Assembly: GCF_033170385.1 (NCBI RefSeq)
Contig: NZ_CP126170.1
Span: 1,760,001 to 1,824,000, forward strand
From: Xanthomonas rydalmerensis
Lineage (GTDB): Bacteria > Pseudomonadota > Gammaproteobacteria > Xanthomonadales > Xanthomonadaceae
Direction of reading: 5' to 3'
Length of the DNA: 64,000 nt
The translations under genes were made by a program, and so were the position numbers. Within the stretch, counting starts at the first letter, position 1. Each line of letters opens with the position of its first letter. The notes under the pieces are model-generated. The model was not told the DNA's origin. It saw nothing but the letters and a program-made list of their open reading frames with translations, and did no database searches. Shown here one piece after another: positions 15,499 through 22,908 of this stretch.

Positions 15499-16137
15499 AT
15501 GCCCACCGTCCCGCAAATCGAAGCGCTGTGGCTGCACACACGCGAGCGGCTCGTGGCCAAGCGCCTGCTCGGCGACGATGCAGCAGCGCTTTCGCTGCGC
15601 TGCCCAGGCACCACGGCGATGTGCTGCGGCGCGCTCGACGCGGAGCAGCCGCAGTGGCTGGACTGGCGCGACCCGGCGCTGCCGGCGTCGGCGCAGGTGC
15701 ACGCGCAGGTCTACCTGCGGCGTCCCGATATCGGGGCCAGCGCCTGGTCGGCCGGCGCGTTCGGCAACCGCCTGGCCGACGTCGGCGGCGTGCTGCCGCA
15801 GGTGTTCGACGAGCAGGCCCGGCACATCGGGCCGATGCCGGCGCCGCTGGCGGCCGCGGACGCCTTGGCCGATGCGCCGTCGCAGATCTGCAACGCCCTG
15901 CTGCTGGGCGGGCGCCCGCTGTGCCTGGGGACCAGTGCGCAGCGGCTGGCGCTGAACGTGGAACTGTTCGAAAAGTGCGCCAAGGCCTATGTGCTTGCCG
16001 CGGCCACCGGCGGGCAGGTGCGGGAACTGCCATGGTGGGTGCGGCGCATCGCCAACGGGCGCTTGCGCAAGGACCAGACGCGTGCCGCCGCGGCCTTTGC
16101 CGCAGGCGAACTGCCGGCCGAAACCACGGGGTATTGA
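15499..16137 (+). CDS. Class II aldolase-like protein lacking active-site residues
   Basis: 212 aa. It aligns by eye with the aldolase at 13356: VHAQVYLRRPDIGASAWS here against LHAQVLRRRPDVACSIHT there, and LLLGGRPLCLG against MRNHGVLCCGR. All metal and catalytic positions differ: Glu76 is Ser64, His95 is Trp83, His97 is Ala85 and His159 is Gly. It therefore looks like a diverged duplicate that has kept the fold but lost Zn chemistry, perhaps a non-catalytic subunit of the aldolase or a binding protein. It starts three bases after the aminotransferase stop. A different catalytic use of the fold cannot be excluded. Confidence 0.7.
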   Translation: MPTVPQIEALWLHTRERLVAKRLLGDDAAALSLRCPGTTAMCCGALDAEQPQWLDWRDPALPASAQVHAQVYLRRPDIGASAWSAGAFGNRLADVGGVLPQVFDEQARHIGPMPAPLAAADALADAPSQICNALLLGGRPLCLGTSAQRLALNVELFEKCAKAYVLAAATGGQVRELPWWVRRIANGRLRKDQTRAAAAFAAGELPAETTGY

Positions 16138-16149
16138 GGAATCGCTGCG

Positions 16150-17373
16150 ATGACTGCCATGCCCTCGCCATCGTCCATTCCGCCCGCCGCCGCGCAGGCG
16201 GCGCGTCCGCTCGCCGCGGCCTTGTCGATCGGCGCCATCGCCCTGCTGATCCTCGGCGTGCAGCCGATCGTGCTCGGCGCGCTGGTCGAACAGCACCTGA
16301 TCACCCTGCCCGGGGTGGGCGTGGTGGCGATGGGCGAGATCATCGCGCTGGGCATCGGGGTGGCGCTGGGCGATGCGTTACTGCCGGTGTCCTGGCAGCG
16401 CAACACGGCCATCGTGGCGGCGCTGCTGGCGGCGCTGCTGAACCTGGCCACTTTGCAGGCGCAGGGCGATGCGGCCTTCGTCGCGCTGCGCGCCATCGCG
16501 GGCCTGGCCGAGGGTCTGCTGGTCTGGGTGGCCACGGTGAGCATCGTGCGCGCGGCCACGCCGGACCGGATCACCGCGGTGTTCATGGTGCTGCAGGCGC
16601 TGGCGCAGATCGCGCTGGCGTCGGCGCTGGCGCTGTGGGTGTTGCCGGCGGCCGGCTGGAAGGGCGGTTTCGTCGCGATGGCCGCGACCTGCCTGCTGGT
16701 GCTGCCGCTGGCGGCGGCGCTGCCGGCGCCGGCGCGCCTGGCCCCCGCAGCCACTGCCCACTGCGCGGCGACCGCCACCGCCAGGCTGCGCTGGTCGCCG
16801 GCGACGCTGGCGCCGTTGTTGGTCGCCTTCCTGCAGATGTCGGCGATCGGCGCGCTGTGGGCCTATCTGGAGCCGCTGGCGCTGCGCGCGGGGCTGGATG
16901 CGCACGCGGCGCAGCTGCAGACCTCGTGGGTGTTGGGCATGCAGATCGTCGGCGGGCTGGCGGCGATCTACTGGGTGCGACGGTTGTCGGTGACGGCGAC
17001 CCTGACCCTGGGCAGCGTGGCGCTGTGCCTGGTCGCCGCGGCGATGTACCGGGTTCCCGGCAATGCGGCGCTGGGCTTTGCCGCCGTGTGCGTGGCGTTC
17101 GGCTTCGCCTGGATGTTCCTGATGCCGTTCCATGTGGGTCTGGCGCTGCGCGCCGATGCGCAGGGGCGGGTGGCGGTGCTGGTGCCGGCCGCGCAGTTGA
17201 TCGGATCGGCCTGCGGGCCGTTGCTGGCCTCGCTGCTGCTGCACGCCGACGATCCGGCGCCGGTGCCGCTGGTCGGCCTGGGATTTGCGCTGGCCGCGGC
17301 GCTGCTGGCGCTGTGGATCGGCCGGCGGCAACATCGCCTGGCGGTCGTGGAGGCTGGATCGCATGCGCGGTGA
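16150..17373 (+). CDS. MFS transporter
   Basis: 407 aa, about 12 hydrophobic segments, with a long loop near 195-215 between the two six-helix halves. Small motifs fit the major facilitator superfamily (RAIAGLAEGLLVW after helix 4; GFAWMFLMPF). It resembles YnfM- or sugar-efflux-type members more than polyol permeases, but direction and substrate cannot be told. It lies 12 bases after the aldolase-like gene and should be co-transcribed, so it probably moves the pathway substrate or product across the inner membrane. Confidence 0.85.
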   Translation: MTAMPSPSSIPPAAAQAARPLAAALSIGAIALLILGVQPIVLGALVEQHLITLPGVGVVAMGEIIALGIGVALGDALLPVSWQRNTAIVAALLAALLNLATLQAQGDAAFVALRAIAGLAEGLLVWVATVSIVRAATPDRITAVFMVLQALAQIALASALALWVLPAAGWKGGFVAMAATCLLVLPLAAALPAPARLAPAATAHCAATATARLRWSPATLAPLLVAFLQMSAIGALWAYLEPLALRAGLDAHAAQLQTSWVLGMQIVGGLAAIYWVRRLSVTATLTLGSVALCLVAAAMYRVPGNAALGFAAVCVAFGFAWMFLMPFHVGLALRADAQGRVAVLVPAAQLIGSACGPLLASLLLHADDPAPVPLVGLGFALAAALLALWIGRRQHRLAVVEAGSHAR

Positions 17374-17495
17374 TGGTGGCCGTGTGAGCGCGCTGGTCGC
17401 CATCGCGACGCGCGCCGGCAGGCCGCGCGTGGTGCAGGGCAGTGTGCTGCCACGCACAGGGCGATGGCCGATGTCCGACAAGCAGGAGCGTGGCG

Positions 17496-18938
17496 ATGTC
17501 GCCTGAGCCCGTGCAGGACACCGCGCCGGAGACGATCGCGGCGCTGTTCGCCGCGCAGCAGGCCACCGCGCTGGCCTGGCGCGGCTCCTCGGCGAGCGCG
17601 CGGCGCGCACGTCTGCGTGCGCTGCGCGATGCGTTGCTGGCGCGGCGGCAGGCGCTGATCGCGGCCTTCGCCGCCGATTTCGCCAAGCCCGCGCTGGAAG
17701 TCGAATTGACCGAGGTGTTGCCGGTGGTCGACGAGATCGCCACCGCCATCGCGCAGCTGCCGCGCTGGATGCGTCCGCGCAAGGTCGCGCCGACCCTGCT
17801 GGCCCTGGGCACGCGTGCGCGCATCGCGTTCCAGCCCAAGGGCCGCTGCCTGATCATCGGGCCCTGGAACTACCCGGTGGCCACCGTGCTGGGGCCGCTG
17901 GTGTCGGCGCTGGCCGCCGGCAACACGGCGTTGATCAAGCCCTCCGAGTTCACCCCGCAGGTCAATGCGGTGCTGCAGGCGGTGCTGGAGGAAGCGTTCG
18001 CGCCGGAGGATGTGGCCCTGGTGCAGGGCGGCGCGGCGACCGCGCAGGCCTTGCTGGCGTGTCCGTTCGACCATGTGTTCTTCACCGGCTCGGCATCGGT
18101 CGGCCGGCAGGTGATGGCCGCGGCAGCGCGGCAGTTGACGCCGGTGACGCTGGAGCTGGGCGGCAAGTCGCCGGTGATCGTCGACCGCAGCGCCGACCTG
18201 CGCCGTGCCGCCGAGGTGATCGTCTGGGCCAAGCTGGTCAACGCCGGGCAGACCTGCATCGCGCCGGATACCTTGTTCGTGCATCGCGACGTCAGCGCGC
18301 GCCTGCTCGACCACTGTCGCGCCCTGCTGGCGCAGCGCTACGGCGCCGATGCGCAGGCGGTCGCCGCCAGTCCGCACCTGGCGCGCATGATCCACCCGGC
18401 GCATGCGGCGCGCGTGGCCGCGCTGATCGACGAGGCGCGCGCCGGCGGCGCGCAGCTGCTGGCCGGTGGCGAGCACGACGCGGGGCGGCGCTACGTGGCG
18501 CCGACGCTGCTGGCGCAGGTGCCAGCGCAGGCACGGATCGCGCAGGAAGAGATCTTCGGTCCGGTGTTGCCGGTGATCGAGTTCGAACGTCTCGACGACG
18601 TGCTCGACCGCCTCGACGCCGCGCCCAAGCCGCTGGCGCTGTATCTGTGGAGCCGCGACCGCGCCGGCATCGCGCGGGTGCTGGCGCGTACCAGTTCCGG
18701 CAGCGCGGTCGTCAACCATTGCCTGCAGCAGTTCGTGCACAGCGGTTTGCCGTTCGGCGGCGTTGGCGCCTCGGGGTTCGGCAGCGCGCACGGCGTGCAC
18801 GGGTTCCGCGCCTTCTCGCACGAACGCGCGCTGCTGCAGGGCGGCCGCCTGCCGATCGTCAAGGCGTTCTTTCCTCCGTACACCACGTTGCAGCAGCGCT
18901 TGGCGGCCGGACTCAGCGCGTGGCTGGCGCGGCGCTGA
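17496..18938 (+). CDS. Aldehyde dehydrogenase, ALDH3/coniferyl-aldehyde-dehydrogenase-like
   Basis: 480 aa. Catalytic Cys254 (NAGQTCIAPD) and Glu220 (LELGGKSP) are present, as are the NAD-binding GPWNYPVATVLGPL and FTGSASVGRQVM. Length and the C-terminal tail (FFPPYTTLQQRLAAGLSAWL) fit the short class 3-type family that includes coniferyl aldehyde dehydrogenase. AGGAG lies seven bases before the ATG at 17496. In this cluster it could oxidise the aldehyde released by the aldolase (for example glycolaldehyde or lactaldehyde) to an acid; the substrate is inferred only from context. Confidence 0.92.
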   Translation: MSPEPVQDTAPETIAALFAAQQATALAWRGSSASARRARLRALRDALLARRQALIAAFAADFAKPALEVELTEVLPVVDEIATAIAQLPRWMRPRKVAPTLLALGTRARIAFQPKGRCLIIGPWNYPVATVLGPLVSALAAGNTALIKPSEFTPQVNAVLQAVLEEAFAPEDVALVQGGAATAQALLACPFDHVFFTGSASVGRQVMAAAARQLTPVTLELGGKSPVIVDRSADLRRAAEVIVWAKLVNAGQTCIAPDTLFVHRDVSARLLDHCRALLAQRYGADAQAVAASPHLARMIHPAHAARVAALIDEARAGGAQLLAGGEHDAGRRYVAPTLLAQVPAQARIAQEEIFGPVLPVIEFERLDDVLDRLDAAPKPLALYLWSRDRAGIARVLARTSSGSAVVNHCLQQFVHSGLPFGGVGASGFGSAHGVHGFRAFSHERALLQGGRLPIVKAFFPPYTTLQQRLAAGLSAWLARR

Positions 18939-19103
18939 GCATTGCTGCCGGTGTGTCAGGTACGGGCGCGGTAAGATGCGATGTCGGCGCGTGCAACGAC
19001 GTCGCGGCGCAGTCCGCGCGCCCATTGCCGCGGCGATGCGTGCCGTGAGGCTGGCGTAGTGCCGCCACCGCGGCGCCTGCCGCTTCACCACCATCGAGAT
19101 CCC

Positions 19104-19775
19104 ATGCCCGCCGACACGCCGCGTCCCTCCGCACCGCACCGCCCGCGCCTGACCGGGAACAAGGTGCCGGCCCAGCATCGCGCCACCGAGACCTACGAAC
19201 AGATCCTTTCGGTCACCGCGCAACTGCTCGGCGACGTCGGCGTGGAGCGGCTGTCCACCAACCTGGTGTGCGCGCGTGCCGGGCTGACGCCGCCGGCGTT
19301 GTACCGCTATTTCCCCAACAAGTACGCGCTGCTGTCGGAACTGGGCCGGAGGCTGATGGAGCGGCAGAACCAGCTCATCCCCAAGTGGATCACCCTGTCG
19401 GCGATGAGCGGCACGCGCGAGGACCTGCAGCGTGCGCTGGCCGGATTGGTGCTGGATACCTACCGCGTCACCAAGGCGACCGAGGGCGGGGTGTGGGTGC
19501 TGCGCGCCCTGCGCGCGGTGCCGGCGTTGCAGCAGGTGCGCCTGGATTCGCATGCGCAGGTGACCAAGGGCCAGGTGCGCTTCCTCAGCGAGGCCTTTCC
19601 CGACGCCGATCCGCGCCAGTTGCGACTGGTCAGCCGCATCGTGGTCGACCTGATCTACGCCACCGTGGAACTGTTGTTCGACACGCGCCTTAGCGCCCGC
19701 GCGGTGGCCGACACCGTGGCGGCGATGATCGCCAGCCATATCGAGCAGCTGCGCGATGGAGCATCGGCTGGGTGA
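19104..19775 (+). CDS. TetR-family transcriptional regulator
   Basis: 223 aa. The helix-turn-helix is at about 26-72 (EQILSVTAQLLGDVGVERLSTN, then AGLTPPALYRYFPNKYALL), the standard TetR DNA-binding domain; the rest is a helical ligand domain. GAGAT precedes the ATG. It is the last gene in the same direction as the kinase/aldolase/dehydrogenase cluster, 165 bases after the dehydrogenase, and may control that cluster, perhaps through the palindrome at 10205-10239. No second copy of that palindrome is seen in front of this gene. Confidence 0.9.
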   Translation: MPADTPRPSAPHRPRLTGNKVPAQHRATETYEQILSVTAQLLGDVGVERLSTNLVCARAGLTPPALYRYFPNKYALLSELGRRLMERQNQLIPKWITLSAMSGTREDLQRALAGLVLDTYRVTKATEGGVWVLRALRAVPALQQVRLDSHAQVTKGQVRFLSEAFPDADPRQLRLVSRIVVDLIYATVELLFDTRLSARAVADTVAAMIASHIEQLRDGASAG

Positions 19776-19956
19776 GCCGCGGCTGCGGTTCCTGATATGG
19801 GCTCCTGCTTGGCGCACGCGGCCAGGGAACCGAACCGCAAGGCGCGGCAGCCGACGACGTCGCGAACCACGCGTCGCCACACGGCCGCCAGCAGGCGAGG
19901 CGTCAGCGCACAAGGCGCGGCGCCTGCACTTGGTACGCATGCCGCTGCGGCCGCGA

Positions 19957-20853
19957 TCAGGGCGCGGCGGCGAACGTGCCTTCGTCGAGATCCGCGATCA
20001 GCGTGGGGCCGGTCGGCGTCCAGCCGAGCCTGGCCTGCGTCAGCGCGCTCGAGGCCGGCATGTCGAGTTGCACGAACATCGCCATCCAGCCGAAATGCGC
20101 GGCCGCCTCGCCCGGCGCGATCGACACCACCGGCAGCTTCAGGCCGCGCCCGAGCGCCTCGGCGATCTCGCGCATGCGCACGCCTTCCTCGCCGACCGCG
20201 TGATAGCGCGCGCCGGGCTGCGCCTTCTCGATCGCAAGACGATACAGCTGCACCGCGTCGGACAGATGGCCGGCTGGCCAGCGGTTGCTGCCGTCGCCGA
20301 CATAGGCGACCACGCCCTTGTCGCGCGCGATCGCCACCAGCGGCGTGATCAGCCCTTGCCGGTACGGGGTATGGACCTGCGGCAGCCGCATCACCGAGAC
20401 ATTGACGCCGGCCTCGAGCAAGGCGTTGCCGGCCTGCTCGGAGGCGATGCGCGGATTCGGGTGCGTGGCGTTGAACACGTCCTCGCTGGCCGGCGCACCG
20501 TGTTCGCCGCTGCCCACGCCCGTTCCCGAGGTGATCAACAGCGGGCGATCGGAGCCCTTCAGCGCCGCGCCGAGCGCCGCGATCGCGCGTTTGTCCTTCT
20601 CGCAGTTGGCGGCGAAGTTGCTGAAATCATGGTCGAACGCCGCATGGATCACGGCATCGACCTGGGCGGCACCACGCTCCAGGCTGTCCGGATCCTCGAG
20701 CGTGCCGTGGTGGACCTCGGCGCCGGCCGCGCGCAGCGCCTGCGCGCCGGCCTCCGATCGGGTCATGCCGAGCACGCGATGGCCGGCCTGGAGCAGTTCG
20801 GGAACCAGGGCCGAGCCGATGAAACCAGTCGCGCCTGTCAGAAAGATACGCAT
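19957..20853 (-). CDS. NAD(P)-dependent epimerase/SDR-family oxidoreductase
   Basis: 298 aa. The N-terminus MRIFLTGATGFIGSALVPEL contains the extended-SDR nucleotide motif GxxGxxG (Gly7, Gly10, Gly13). YxxxK is not clear, as in many atypical members of this family. GGAG lies 7 bases before the ATG at 20853. It is divergent from the HTH regulator at 20951, with a shared 97-bp promoter region, a common arrangement in which the regulator controls the reductase. Confidence 0.85.
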   Translation of the reverse strand: MRIFLTGATGFIGSALVPELLQAGHRVLGMTRSEAGAQALRAAGAEVHHGTLEDPDSLERGAAQVDAVIHAAFDHDFSNFAANCEKDKRAIAALGAALKGSDRPLLITSGTGVGSGEHGAPASEDVFNATHPNPRIASEQAGNALLEAGVNVSVMRLPQVHTPYRQGLITPLVAIARDKGVVAYVGDGSNRWPAGHLSDAVQLYRLAIEKAQPGARYHAVGEEGVRMREIAEALGRGLKLPVVSIAPGEAAAHFGWMAMFVQLDMPASSALTQARLGWTPTGPTLIADLDEGTFAAAP

Positions 20854-20904
20854 CGTGAACTCCATTGGGTCAGTGCGAGCGACTCTCCGGTATTCGCTTA
20901 TCCC

Positions 20905-20941
20905 GTTAAAGTAGGGACATCATCGTAGTAAAACGATTAAC
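20905..20941. promoter_or_regulatory. Shared promoter/operator of a divergent pair
   Basis: An AT-rich stretch between the SDR gene and the HTH gene holds the inverted pair GTTAA (20905-20909)/TTAAC (20937-20941) and an inner TCGT-AGTAAA-ACGA. It is a plausible binding site for the adjacent HTH regulator. Confidence 0.35.
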
Positions 20942-20950
20942 AGGCTTGCC

Positions 20951-21844
20951 ATGAATTCCGATCCAGCCAATTCCCTGGGCGACTTCCTGCGCAGCCGGCG
21001 GACCCGGCTCGACCCCGCGAGCTTCGGCTTCTCCGGTCGTCGGCGCACGCCGGGCCTGCGCCGCGAGGAAGTCGCGCAGCGCGCCAACATCAGCCCGACC
21101 TGGTACACCTGGCTCGAACAGGGGCGCGGGGGCGCGCCGTCGGCGCAGGTGCTGGAGCGCATCGCCGGCGCGCTGCTGCTGACCGAGGCCGAACGCGACC
21201 ACCTGTTCATGGTCGCGCTGGGGCGCCAGCCTGAGGTGCGCTACCGCGCGGTGACGGGCGTCGACCCGCGGCTGCAGCGCGTGCTCGATGCGCTGGAAAC
21301 GAGTCCGGCCATCGTCAAGACGCCGACCTGGGACGTGGTGGCCTGGAATCGCGCGGCGGCCGTGGTGCTAACCGACTACGGCCAACTGCCGGTCGGCGAG
21401 CGCAACATCCTGCGCTTCCTGTTCTGTCATCCCGCCACCCGTGCCAAGCAGCACGATTGGGGCAGGGTGGCACGCTTCGTGGTGGGTGCGTTTCGTGCCG
21501 ACGTGGTGCGTGCTGGCGTCGCGTCGGACGCGGCAGCCCTGGTGACCGAACTGTGCGCGCTCAGCGCCGAGTTCGCGGCCTTGTGGCACGACCACGAGGT
21601 GCTGAGCCACGGCGAGGGCGATGGCGAAAAGCGTCTCAGGCATCCGCTGCTCGGCGAGATCGCGCTGGAGTACTCGGCCTTCGCCGTGGAGGGCCGGCCG
21701 GACCTGGGCATGATCGTCTACACGCCGGTCGATGCCGATGTGGCCGTGCGCATTCGCGCACTGGCGACCGCGTATGGTGCAGCCCAGGCGACGCGGACGG
21801 ACGCGGCGCTTACACGCGGCGCTTACATCGGTGTGAATCAGTGA
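20951..21844 (+). CDS. XRE-type HTH regulator with MmyB-like ligand domain
   Basis: 297 aa. The N-terminal helix-turn-helix (about 8-85: LGDFLRSRRTRLDPASFG, RRTPGLRREEVAQRANIS, TWYTWLEQGRG) and the C-terminal PAS-like domain (VVAWNRAAAVVLTDY, NILRFLF, LRHPLLGEIALEY) are the MmyB/CamR-type layout found in many actinobacterial and proteobacterial regulators. Ligands of such domains may be lipids. It is divergent from the SDR gene, which is its likely target. Confidence 0.9.
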   Translation: MNSDPANSLGDFLRSRRTRLDPASFGFSGRRRTPGLRREEVAQRANISPTWYTWLEQGRGGAPSAQVLERIAGALLLTEAERDHLFMVALGRQPEVRYRAVTGVDPRLQRVLDALETSPAIVKTPTWDVVAWNRAAAVVLTDYGQLPVGERNILRFLFCHPATRAKQHDWGRVARFVVGAFRADVVRAGVASDAAALVTELCALSAEFAALWHDHEVLSHGEGDGEKRLRHPLLGEIALEYSAFAVEGRPDLGMIVYTPVDADVAVRIRALATAYGAAQATRTDAALTRGAYIGVNQ

Positions 21845-21847
21845 AAC

Positions 21848-21899
21848 GCGGCTTCAGCCGCGACACGCTGAGCCATCGCGGCTGAAGTTGCTCCTACGA
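21848..21899. repeat. REP-like inverted pair (class A, degenerate right arm)
   Basis: The left unit GCGGC-TTCA-GCCGC lies just after the HTH gene and is followed by GAC; the right unit, reversed, reads TCGTAGGAGCAACTTCAGCC and has lost part of its stem. It is the same family as the palindrome at 32766-32837 and may end transcription. Confidence 0.75.
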
Positions 21900-21949
21900 T
21901 AAAAACGGACCTGCTGGCCGACGCGGACAGTGTCGACCCGCTCAATGCC

Positions 21950-22843
21950 TCACCAGGAAGCGACGACGCTGCCCTTCTTGACCAGTTCCACCTTTTCGTT
22001 CGCACTGTTGTAGCGCAGATACACGCTGCCGTACTTCTCGAGGATGATGCGCTGATTGGCATTCATTCTCAGACTGTTGTCGCCAAGGTCGATGCCCATG
22101 TTGTAGGTGGACTGGTCGAAGTTGATGCCGACATTGCCTAGCGCGCCGCTGTCGAAGTGAATGCCGTTCTGCCAGCCGTGCGTGCCTGGCTGGATCTGGA
22201 TCGCATGCGTGCCGGCAACGCTCGAGCCAGGCGTGTTCAACAGATTGAGGCCGATCGTGGAACCGCCGTTGGTGTAGGAGGTCAGTTCGCCGTTGAACAG
22301 GATGCTGGTGCCGTGCGTTGCGACGTTTTGTCCCGCGATCCCGTCGTAGCCGTGGAACAGTTCGCTGTGGAAACCCGCCAGCCACGGCGAACCGGTGCTG
22401 CGCTGGAACGCGCGGACCGTGGCGCCCACGCTCTGCGAACTGTCCTGGGTCGCGCTGGGATGGGTGGTCGCATTGAGCTGGATGTAGAGCGGCCAACTAT
22501 AGGAGTTCTGTTGGTCGGACTCGGAGATCAGCGACAGGATCTCGTTGGTGTAGCCCGGGCCGACATTGGACGCATCGCGCCGGCCCCAGCGCACCGAGGT
22601 GTCCAGCGCCGGCGTGGACACCGGCGTGCTGGAGAAATCCATGTACTGGCTCAGTTGTTCGCCGACGCTGGTGATGGCACCGGCACTGGCGACTACCAGG
22701 GCGGCGACGCCGAACAGCAGCACCCGGTTGACGGTCACGGCACGGCGCAGGCGTTGATCCTTGGCCTGGAGTTGTTGCTCCAGCCGCTCCACCCTGGCCA
22801 TCAAGGAAGCGTCATTGTCGGCATTGATCACGTTCTCGTTCAT
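21950..22843 (-). CDS. Membrane-anchored coiled-coil protein with phage-fibre-like C-terminus
   Basis: 297 aa. A coiled coil at about 12-36 (ARVERLEQQLQAKDQRLR) leads into a transmembrane segment (about 42-62). The remainder is Gly/Asn/Ser/Thr-rich beta sequence ending in SLRMNANQRIILEKYGS, VYLRYNSANEKVELV and a final VVASW. That ending resembles the tips of phage tail fibres and spikes, though I recognise no named family. AAGGA lies before the ATG. The region looks less GC-rich than its neighbours, which would fit acquisition from a phage. It lies 65 bases downstream of parC in the same direction. I cannot assign a function; a trimeric surface or periplasmic protein is possible. Confidence 0.7.
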   Translation of the reverse strand: MNENVINADNDASLMARVERLEQQLQAKDQRLRRAVTVNRVLLFGVAALVVASAGAITSVGEQLSQYMDFSSTPVSTPALDTSVRWGRRDASNVGPGYTNEILSLISESDQQNSYSWPLYIQLNATTHPSATQDSSQSVGATVRAFQRSTGSPWLAGFHSELFHGYDGIAGQNVATHGTSILFNGELTSYTNGGSTIGLNLLNTPGSSVAGTHAIQIQPGTHGWQNGIHFDSGALGNVGINFDQSTYNMGIDLGDNSLRMNANQRIILEKYGSVYLRYNSANEKVELVKKGSVVASW

Positions 22844-22908
22844 CGTTGCGGTCCTTCGTTGAGATGATTGCCATGCCGGCTCTGGACGTTCGTCCAGCGA
22901 AGCCGCGC

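Noticed and set aside
14418..19940. Long frames of about 990 codons on both strands across the aminotransferase-to-dehydrogenase region
   Set aside because: They run out of phase through several well-supported genes and have the Arg/Gly/Ala/Pro-rich make-up of shadow frames.
21950..22843. Prophage remnant
   Set aside because: A single fibre-like gene with its own membrane anchor; no capsid, terminase, integrase or lysis gene in the window.
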